A stretch of 64,000 bases of DNA from Ignavibacterium sp. (GTDB lineage: Bacteria; Bacteroidota; Ignavibacteria; Ignavibacteriales; Ignavibacteriaceae). Location: NCBI RefSeq assembly GCF_025998815.1, contig NZ_AP026678.1:2542001-2606000 (forward strand), written 5' to 3'. The notes under the pieces are model-generated. The model was given only the letters and a program-made list of their open reading frames with translations. It was not told the DNA's origin and ran no database searches. Positions 22,371-29,197 of the stretch are shown here, piece by piece (the first letter of the stretch is position 1; each line of letters begins with the position of its first letter). Both the position numbers and the translations under genes were made by a program.

Positions 22371-22727
22371 TTATTTTTTGCCGAACTTTCGTTTAAGCTT
22401 TATCTCTGTAGAAATAATAAGAAAAGCAACCAGGGTGAAAATTATTAATAGACTGAACCACACCTGATAATCGTTTGATATATTTGGAAGCAATAAAAAA
22501 ATAAGACCAAATATTATCATTATTACTCCAACCCAAATTGAAACTTTAGCAGAATATTTCTGTGCAAAGTCCCATGCTTCCTGTGAACGCATTGATGAGC
22601 TTGTCCGGTAACCGTAGAGTAAGTTAATTTTCTTCGGAGGAAATTTTATTTGAACTATTCCCGCAAACAGAAATATTAGTCCGCATAAACCAAGTATTAT
22701 AAATCCCGCACTTAAAAAGAATTGCAT
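22371..22727 (-). CDS. SdpI family membrane protein
   Basis: The 118-residue protein has three or four membrane helices and the family core FPPKKINLLYGYRT followed by QEAWDFAQKYS. SdpI-type proteins include the Bacillus immunity protein against SdpC, but most, like this short version, have no tested role. It is the last gene of a three-gene minus-strand set with the next two entries, 14 bases after the Cys-rich protein gene. Confidence 0.85.
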   Translation of the reverse strand: MQFFLSAGFIILGLCGLIFLFAGIVQIKFPPKKINLLYGYRTSSSMRSQEAWDFAQKYSAKVSIWVGVIMIIFGLIFLLLPNISNDYQVWFSLLIIFTLVAFLIISTEIKLKRKFGKK

Positions 22728-22741
22728 AAAGTTTCTCTGTT

Positions 22742-23479
22742 TTAATCGAAATAGGGTCGTTTATACTGTGGAATTTCGGGATACATTTTCAGAAGTTCAT
22801 CCTTAATTTTTGTCAGCAATATTATCTGATTCAAAATCTGGTTGTTGAATTCAGGGCAATGCTCGTGCAGATTATTAAGTGCTGACAGGCAATTTGTTAC
22901 TGCGATGTATAACAACTTTCCGGTAACATAAAGTTCTTCTTCATTTGCTTCTTTAAAATCTTCGTCCTTCTCAGCAAGATAATCTTCGTGAGCATGAATA
23001 AGCCGTTTGGTTTTAACAAAAACCTGCGGTGAATACCAACCGAGAACAGAAAGACTCTCCTGTATTTCTTTCAGTTCATTTGTCAAATTTCCAGTAATAA
23101 CAGCTTCGTTTATTTGAGGGTTGTAGTAATCAAAAATTTCTTCCATTTCATTCATTGATTTTGTAAAATCTTCTGCAAGATTATTTATCTGGTAAGAATT
23201 AAAATCGGGCTCTGGCGGTAATTCCCCAGATTTAATATCTTCAGGATCAATATTCATCTCTTCGAGTTTTTCCATAAGCATTTGCATAGCCAGGTTAAGA
23301 TTTTCTTCAACATCTTTCATAACTACTTCAGGATCGTTAGGATTTTTGTCATCCAAAATGTGCTGAATGTTTTTCTCAGCATCGGATTGAAACAGACGAC
23401 AGCGATCAGTGTAATTACACTTTTCACACCAGCGGTCGCAATAGTTGTAAATTCCCGGAATAAAATTTTCTTCGTTCAT
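22742..23479 (-). CDS. hypothetical protein with N-terminal Cys cluster
   Basis: I do not recognise this 245-residue acidic protein. It opens with PGIYNYCDRWCEKCNYTDRC, five Cys in a pattern that could bind a metal or iron-sulfur cluster. The middle is rich in Glu and Asp and helical; residues 180-235 (LYVTGKLLYIAVTNCLSALN) look like a helical bundle. There is no signal peptide. It lies 13 bases after the SMUG2-like gene and before the SdpI gene, so it is probably co-transcribed with them. Confidence 0.8.
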   Translation of the reverse strand: MNEENFIPGIYNYCDRWCEKCNYTDRCRLFQSDAEKNIQHILDDKNPNDPEVVMKDVEENLNLAMQMLMEKLEEMNIDPEDIKSGELPPEPDFNSYQINNLAEDFTKSMNEMEEIFDYYNPQINEAVITGNLTNELKEIQESLSVLGWYSPQVFVKTKRLIHAHEDYLAEKDEDFKEANEEELYVTGKLLYIAVTNCLSALNNLHEHCPEFNNQILNQIILLTKIKDELLKMYPEIPQYKRPYFD

Positions 23480-23492
23480 TTCAGTAAAAAAT

Positions 23493-24158
23493 TTATGTGA
23501 TAATTGCTTTGAGATATTTATTTATATAATTATCAATGTTCTTCAGCTTATACTGCATAATGTATCTTGGATGTTCAACAATTATAATCTTTTTGAAAAA
23601 ATTATGTTCATCATTTAATGCTTTAAAGTATGCTGCATTTTTCTTTCCGAGTAAAATTGCAAAATCTTTTCTTGCGCCAAACTTAATTTGCGAATTAATG
23701 TTTTTCACGATATCAACTTTAAGTCGCTCAGCAAGAACTTTGTCATCATAGTAATTATAATTTTTTCCGTTTTTAATTAAAGCGAAAGGGTAAAGTGCAG
23801 TTAAAAATACTTTGGAGAAAAATTTTTTTACTCCGCCAGATTGGTTAGCAACAGAATAAATAAATTTACTTGAAAGCTCTTTCTGATTTCCAAGATTATT
23901 TTTAATTCCACATTCCTCCCCAAGTGCCACAGGATCAGTAAAAGAAATTCCGGTTAACCCACCACCAAATCTCCCGGGATTTATACCGATGATAAAAATT
24001 CTTTCATTGTCATCATTATAAAATTTAAGATAGAATTCTCTGATAATCTTTTTTACTTCGGGTGATGAATAGGGATTCATCACTTCTGTTTGATTAAAAT
24101 TTATTTCCGGTGCTTTCAGACCTGAAAAATATTTTATTGCTTTATCAGCAAAAGTCAT
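23493..24158 (-). CDS. SMUG2-like uracil-DNA glycosylase family protein (DUF4918)
   Basis: The 221-residue protein carries IFIIGINPGRFGGGLTGISF, equivalent to the SMUG1 active-site loop GMNPGPFG, and IIVEHPRYIMQY, the position of the C-terminal His/Pro motif. This is the SMUG2/DUF4918 branch common in Bacteroidota. The likely role is removal of uracil or oxidised pyrimidines in base excision repair; specificity is not shown by sequence. It heads a three-gene minus-strand set. Confidence 0.85.
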   Translation of the reverse strand: MTFADKAIKYFSGLKAPEINFNQTEVMNPYSSPEVKKIIREFYLKFYNDDNERIFIIGINPGRFGGGLTGISFTDPVALGEECGIKNNLGNQKELSSKFIYSVANQSGGVKKFFSKVFLTALYPFALIKNGKNYNYYDDKVLAERLKVDIVKNINSQIKFGARKDFAILLGKKNAAYFKALNDEHNFFKKIIIVEHPRYIMQYKLKNIDNYINKYLKAIIT

Positions 24159-24226
24159 AAAGAAAATTGATTTGTTAGTACAAGATGAAATTTATTAAAA
24201 ATTAATCTGAGCAGATAATAATAAAA

Positions 24227-24253
24227 AAGCGCTCACGGATAAAGAGAGCGCTT
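24227..24253 (-). terminator. rho-independent terminator of the RRM protein gene
   Basis: AAGCGCTC pairs with GAGCGCTT; a run of six T follows on the minus strand. Confidence 0.85.
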
Positions 24254-24279
24254 GAAATATTTTGCATTAAAATAAGTTC

Positions 24280-24531
24280 TTAGCTTTTCGGCTTTGCTTC
24301 GCTAACTATTATGTTGCGGCCTTTAACTTCAGAGCCATTTAATGCATTGATTGCTGCAGAAGCTTCAGCTTCGGTTTCGAATTCAACAAAACCAAAACCT
24401 TTAGATCTGCGGGTCTGTTTATCGGTTACAACTTTTGCTGAAGCAACTTTACCGTATGGTTCAAATAAAGTTTTTAATTCAGCATCGTTAACCGACCAGG
24501 GAAGACTTCCCACGAACAATTTGGTACTCAC
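24280..24531 (-). CDS. RNA-binding protein with single RRM domain
   Basis: The 83-residue protein is one RNA recognition motif: RNP2 is KLFVGSLPWSV at residue 4 and RNP1 is SKGFGFVEFE near residue 44. Such small RRM proteins are abundant in Bacteroidota and cyanobacteria and bind RNA, often in cold or stress responses. It is a single-gene unit with its own terminator. Confidence 0.95.
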   Translation of the reverse strand: MSTKLFVGSLPWSVNDAELKTLFEPYGKVASAKVVTDKQTRRSKGFGFVEFETEAEASAAINALNGSEVKGRNIIVSEAKPKS

Positions 24532-24628
24532 TTAACGAACCTTTAATTAATTGAACAAAAAAGCGCCTTTATGACGCCAAGAAAAAATAATACTCTTATT
24601 GTTCGAAACAAAATTAATTTTTTGGTTT

Positions 24629-25978
24629 TTACTGAATTAAAAGGTTGATTGTATCAGAAAGATTTTCGTGCGGAATTACCTTTATTTTAGGGTTTTGCTT
24701 CAATCCTCTTGAATTTGCCTGAGGAATTATTACCGTATTAAAACCAAGTTTTTCTGCTTCCTGAATTCGCTTTTCAATATTTCCAACACTTCTTAATTCG
24801 CCACCGAGACCAACTTCACCGATTACAATTGTCTGACTGTCAATCACTTTCTCCGAAAGACTTGATGCTATGCTTAAACAAACTGCAAGGTCTGCTGCCG
24901 GTTCAGTTATTTTAATTCCGCCAGCAACATTTATAAATACATTTGCTGATGAAACTTTCACCAGAGCTCTTTTCTCAAGTACTGCTAATAAGATGGACAA
25001 TCTTCTTTGATCAAATCCATTTGAAACACGCTGGGGATAACCATACATTGAAGGTGTTACCAACGCCTGAACTTCGAGTAGTATCGGACGGCTTCCTTCA
25101 ATTGTTGAAGTTACAACCGAGCCGGGAGTTTGTTTTTCTCTTTCGCTTAAAAACAGTTCGCTCGGATTTTTTACCTCTCTGAGACCATCTTCACGCATTT
25201 CGAAAACACCGATTTCATTTGTGCTGCCAAATCTGTTTTTCTGTGATCTTAAAATTCTGAATGAGTGATTTGCTTCTCCCTCAAACTGAATAACCGTATC
25301 AACCATATGTTCAAGAATTTTTGGTCCGGCAATAATTCCTTCCTTTGTAACATGACCAATTATAATTACAGATAAATGTTTCTTCTTTGCCTCGTCCATC
25401 AGTAAAGCAGTACATTCTCTAATTTGTGTTACTGTGCCGGGAGAATTGTCCAGCTCGTTTCTGTACATTGTTTGAATAGAATCTATGATTACAACGGAAG
25501 GTTTAAGTGATTCAATTGCAGCAGTTACCTGATTTAGTTCTGTCTCTGCCAGAATAAAAAGGGTATCTGATTTTATTTTCAATCTCGATGATCTGAGTTT
25601 GATCTGTTTTTCGGATTCTTCGCCGGTTACATATAAAACTTTCTCTTTTATTCCCGCTGCTGCCTGCATTGCAAGAGTTGATTTTCCTATTCCCGGATCT
25701 CCACCAAGTAAAACAACAGAGCCGGGCATTAAGCCGCCACCAAGTACACGGTCAAATTCTGTTATACCTGTAATTATTCGCTCTTCTTCAGTTGCGGTTA
25801 TTTCTGATAATTTGTGAATGGGAGATTTTAGAACTGCTTTTGCAGACTTGTGTTTTCCTGTTTCAATAAACTCTTCTGTGAATGAATTCCAGCTTTCACA
25901 TTCGGGACATTTTCCTATCCAGCGAAGAGATTCGTATCCGCAGTTTGAGCAAACATATTTTATTTTTTGTTTTGACAT
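24629..25978 (-). CDS. radA: DNA repair protein RadA
   Basis: The 449-residue protein has the N-terminal four-Cys zinc ribbon CSNCGYESLRWIGKCPEC, the RecA-like ATPase core with Walker A GGDPGIGKST, the RadA-specific KNRFGSTNEIG motif and the C-terminal Lon-like domain with GEVGLGGELRSVGNI. RadA is a branch-migration helicase in recombinational repair. The start is only 12 bases from a CACTTAGA repeat block, and I see no clear Shine-Dalgarno; the block may have replaced the original leader. Confidence 0.95.
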   Translation of the reverse strand: MSKQKIKYVCSNCGYESLRWIGKCPECESWNSFTEEFIETGKHKSAKAVLKSPIHKLSEITATEEERIITGITEFDRVLGGGLMPGSVVLLGGDPGIGKSTLAMQAAAGIKEKVLYVTGEESEKQIKLRSSRLKIKSDTLFILAETELNQVTAAIESLKPSVVIIDSIQTMYRNELDNSPGTVTQIRECTALLMDEAKKKHLSVIIIGHVTKEGIIAGPKILEHMVDTVIQFEGEANHSFRILRSQKNRFGSTNEIGVFEMREDGLREVKNPSELFLSEREKQTPGSVVTSTIEGSRPILLEVQALVTPSMYGYPQRVSNGFDQRRLSILLAVLEKRALVKVSSANVFINVAGGIKITEPAADLAVCLSIASSLSEKVIDSQTIVIGEVGLGGELRSVGNIEKRIQEAEKLGFNTVIIPQANSRGLKQNPKIKVIPHENLSDTINLLIQ

Positions 25979-25990
25979 AAAGGAGAATTT

Positions 25991-26029
25991 TCACCACTTA
26001 GACACTTAGAACACTTAGTTTTACTTAGA
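25991..26029. repeat. left CACTTAGA repeat flanking the GxxExxY remnant
   Basis: Reads CACCACTTAGACACTTAGA then ACACTTAG and ACTTAG, a degenerate array of the CACTTAGA unit. It is the inverted partner of 26411-26450 and lies 12 bases from the radA start. Confidence 0.8.
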
Positions 26030-26067
26030 TTCCGGAAGAGCTGCAAAAACATCTGTTACTAATGGGA

Positions 26068-26409
26068 CTAGCTGATCTGTAATCCTTTGGGCTTTCCCGT
26101 TAATTTTAAATATGATAATAGTCGTGCTTTATAAACCGGAATCATTGTTTCGACAGCTTTTAATTCTACTATTATTAAATCATTTATTAATAAGTCTAAA
26201 ATCAATGAAGTTCCCAAATCTTTACCTTTATAAATAATTGGAACCTGAACCTGGCGATTTACAATTAATCCGTTTGATTGTAATTCATCAACAAGTCAGG
26301 TTTCATATACTGACTCAAATAAGCCGGGACCCAAGTTCTTATGAACTTCAACTGCACATCCAACAACTTTATAAGCCAGCTCGTTTATGTATTTCTTTGT
26401 TACTTTCAT
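26068..26409 (-). pseudogene. GxxExxY family protein, broken by in-frame stop
   Basis: Reading from the ATG at 26409 gives MKVTKKYINELAYKVVGCAV, then EVHKNLGPGLFESVYET-stop-LVDEL and, further on, LDLLINDLIIVELKAVE and KARLLSYLKLTGKPKGL. The GxxExxY family is a small PD-(D/E)xK-like group of unknown function; the signature here is GLFESVY and the core acidic segment is IIVELK. TGA at 26296-26298 stands where the family usually has Cys, and the last ~15 residues are replaced by an unrelated frame. Inverted repeats flank it and together they fill the gap between alaS and radA. Confidence 0.82.
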
Positions 26410-26410
26410 T

Positions 26411-26450
26411 CTTAGTGTATCTAAGTGCGCTTAGTGTCTAAGTGGTAAAA
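26411..26450. repeat. right CACTTAGA repeat flanking the GxxExxY remnant
   Basis: Reads CTTAGTGTATCTAAGTGCGC then TTAGTGTCTAAGTGG, the inverse of the block at 25991-26029. It ends 5 bases before the alaS stop codon and begins one base upstream of the GxxExxY ATG. Confidence 0.8.
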
Positions 26451-26455
26451 TTGTT

Positions 26456-29044
26456 TTACTTATTCTGCTGTGAAACGATTTCTTCAACTTTAGCTAATGC
26501 TTTTGTTATTGCCTTAATGTCCTTTCCTCCGGCAGTTGCAAGATGTGGACGACCTCCGCCTCCGCCACCAACCAATTTAGCCAGTTCACCGACAATTTTT
26601 CCCGCACTAAGATTTTTCTTTTTGATAAGATCATCAGAAACAACTGCAACTATTCCAACTTTATCTTCAATCTGTGAGATAAGAACACCAACTCCGCTGC
26701 CCATTTTATTGCGAAGCTCATCGCCAAGTGATTTGAGTTCATCCATATTGTCAGCGTGGACCTTGCCCTTATAAATCTTCACACCTTTTTCTTCTGAGTG
26801 AAGTGAAAGAATATGATCAAGTTGCTCAAGTTTCTCCCGCATCTTTAATTCAGAGATTTCTTTTTCAAGTTTTTTCTTTAAGTCAAGAAGCTCTTCAATT
26901 TTTTTCTCTGATTCTTTGAGATGTTCAAGCTGAGTGTGAATGAATTTTTCAACACCTGCGCCGGTAACAGCTTCAATTCTTCTTACTCCGCTTGCTATTG
27001 ATTGTTCACTTACAATTTTGAATAAACCAATCTGACTGGAATTATTAACATGAGTTCCACCACAGAATTCCATAGTAAAATCACCGAACTGAACAACATT
27101 AACACGATCACCGTATTTATCTCCGAAGAACATCAATGCGCCCATCTTCTTTGCTTCATCAAAAGGAATGTTGCGATGATGAATAAGCGGAAGATTTCTT
27201 CTCAATTGTTCATTGACTAATGCTTCAATATCTTCAATTTCTTCGGGACTTAATTTTGCAAAATGTGTGAAGTCAAATCTTAATCTGTCTGGTCCAACAT
27301 AAGAACCAGCTTGTTGCACATGTGTTCCAAGTATTGTTCTTAATGCTTTATGAAGGAAGTGTGTTGCTGAGTGATTTCTCATAATATCCCATCGACGCTT
27401 TTCATCAACTTCTGCAATTACTTTCATTCCCGGTTGTAAAGATTCTGCAACTGAATTTTCTGAAATGTGAATCACAGCATTTTCTATTTTAGCAACATCA
27501 ACGATTTCAATCTCAGCCGAAGGAGCTAATATTTTTCCAATATCATCAACCTGACCACCTGCTTCGACATAAAATGGAGTTCGGTCGAGAACTATCAGAT
27601 TTGCATTTCCCTCTTTTTTTATTCCAATAATTTTTGCTTCTGATTTCAACTCATCGTAACCAGTAAACTCGACCTGTTTGTTATCTGTAATGTTAAATGA
27701 AGATAAATCTGTAAGCACAACATTTACTGAGGCAAATTTTTCTTTAGAAGCTTCTCTCGCTTTTTTGCGCTGAGCTTCCATCAGTTTATTAAAACCAGCT
27801 TCGTCAACTGAAAAACCAATTTCTCTTGCCATTAAGCTTGTAAGATCAACAGGAAATCCGTAGGTGTCGTAAAGTTTAAAGACATCTTCTCCGGGAATAA
27901 CTTTCTGATTATTCTTGTTGAGTCTTCGCACAACATCTTCAAACAATTCAATTCCGCGATCGAGTGTAGCGTTAAAACTTTCCTCCTCCGCTTTAATTAC
28001 TTTTTTAACATAATCCTGTTTCTCTTTTATTTCGGGAAAAACACCTCCCATCGTAGAAACAAGAATATCAACAAGTTCAAACAGAAATGGTTCTTTAAGA
28101 TTAATTTTTCTTCCATATCGGGCAGCTCTTCTTAATATTCTTCTTAGCACATAACCTCTTCCCTCGTTACCGGGAACAGCACCATCAGCAATTGCAAAAG
28201 TCAGCGCACGAATGTGATCTGCTATTACACGCATAGGAATTTTATCTTCTTCGTTTTCATATTTTACTCCGGATAATTTTACTATCTCATTAATCAAAGG
28301 CATAAATATATCGGTGTCATAGTTTGAAGATTTATTCTGAAGTACCGCACAGACTCTTTCGAAGCCCATTCCTGTGTCAACATGTTTTGCGGGAAGTTCA
28401 TGCAACTTTCCGGTTTCATCCCGATTATATTGGATGAATACGAGATTCCAGATTTCAATACACTCAGGAGTTCCGGCATTCACATAAGAAGGATTATCAT
28501 AATCATCGCTAAGATTAATATGAATTTCAGAACAAGGTCCGCAAGGACCAGTGTCACCCATTTCCCAGAAATTATCTTTTTCTCCAAATCGTAGAATATG
28601 TTTTGGATTTATATCGGTAACCTGTTTCCATAATTCAAAAGCTTCATCATCATCTTTATAAACTGTTGCCCAAAGTCTCTCTTTAGGAAGTTTCCACACA
28701 TCAGTAAGGAGCTCCCAAGCCCACATTATAGCTTCTTTTTTATAATAATCTCCGAAAGACCAGTTGCCAAGCATTTCAAAAAATGTATGATGATAAGTAT
28801 CGTGACCAACTTCTTCGAGGTCGTTATGCTTGCCGCTTACACGAATACATTTTTGTGTATCTGCAGCTCTTTTATATTCTCTTGTGCCCGTTCCCAAAAA
28901 CACATCTTTAAACTGATTCATACCTGCGTTTGTGAAAAGCAAAGTAGGGTCGTCAAACGGAACAACGGGCGAAGATGGAACAATTCTATGATCTTTGCTT
29001 TTGAAAAAATCTAAAAATTGTTGTCGTATTTCTTGTGAAGTCAT
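26456..29044 (-). CDS. alaS: alanyl-tRNA synthetase
   Basis: The 862-residue class II synthetase charges tRNA-Ala. It begins MTSQEIRQQFLDFFKSKDH, with the aminoacylation domain (GTREYKRAADTQKCIR, GDTGPCGPCSEI), the editing domain with the zinc-site motifs HSATHFLHKAL and FCGGTHV, and the C-terminal DHHA1 domain ending in GGGGGGRPHLATAGG. An in-frame extension of 46 codons upstream is rejected because AAAGG sits 5 bases before the chosen ATG. It is divergent from the sigma-TonB gene. Confidence 0.96.
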   Translation of the reverse strand: MTSQEIRQQFLDFFKSKDHRIVPSSPVVPFDDPTLLFTNAGMNQFKDVFLGTGTREYKRAADTQKCIRVSGKHNDLEEVGHDTYHHTFFEMLGNWSFGDYYKKEAIMWAWELLTDVWKLPKERLWATVYKDDDEAFELWKQVTDINPKHILRFGEKDNFWEMGDTGPCGPCSEIHINLSDDYDNPSYVNAGTPECIEIWNLVFIQYNRDETGKLHELPAKHVDTGMGFERVCAVLQNKSSNYDTDIFMPLINEIVKLSGVKYENEEDKIPMRVIADHIRALTFAIADGAVPGNEGRGYVLRRILRRAARYGRKINLKEPFLFELVDILVSTMGGVFPEIKEKQDYVKKVIKAEEESFNATLDRGIELFEDVVRRLNKNNQKVIPGEDVFKLYDTYGFPVDLTSLMAREIGFSVDEAGFNKLMEAQRKKAREASKEKFASVNVVLTDLSSFNITDNKQVEFTGYDELKSEAKIIGIKKEGNANLIVLDRTPFYVEAGGQVDDIGKILAPSAEIEIVDVAKIENAVIHISENSVAESLQPGMKVIAEVDEKRRWDIMRNHSATHFLHKALRTILGTHVQQAGSYVGPDRLRFDFTHFAKLSPEEIEDIEALVNEQLRRNLPLIHHRNIPFDEAKKMGALMFFGDKYGDRVNVVQFGDFTMEFCGGTHVNNSSQIGLFKIVSEQSIASGVRRIEAVTGAGVEKFIHTQLEHLKESEKKIEELLDLKKKLEKEISELKMREKLEQLDHILSLHSEEKGVKIYKGKVHADNMDELKSLGDELRNKMGSGVGVLISQIEDKVGIVAVVSDDLIKKKNLSAGKIVGELAKLVGGGGGGRPHLATAGGKDIKAITKALAKVEEIVSQQNK

Positions 29045-29197
29045 ATTTACCTTTAAGGAATTTTTACTTGTAAAAATAACAAAATGACGCCTAAGCTTAA
29101 ACTTTTGATACACACAGAGCCATAATAAAATTTGTGAAATCCTGTGGCAATAAAATTGCAGAATTATGCTGAATTCAAACAAAATGCAGACAAAATA

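Noticed and set aside
26296-26298. TGA at a usual Cys position in the GxxExxY gene as a selenocysteine codon
   Set aside because: No SECIS-like hairpin is evident after it, the Cys is not known to be catalytic, and the 3' end of the gene is also damaged. A plain nonsense mutation is simpler.
29045-29182. 46-residue N-terminal extension of alanyl-tRNA synthetase
   Set aside because: The family starts at the MTSQEIRQ segment, and AAAGG is correctly spaced before that ATG.
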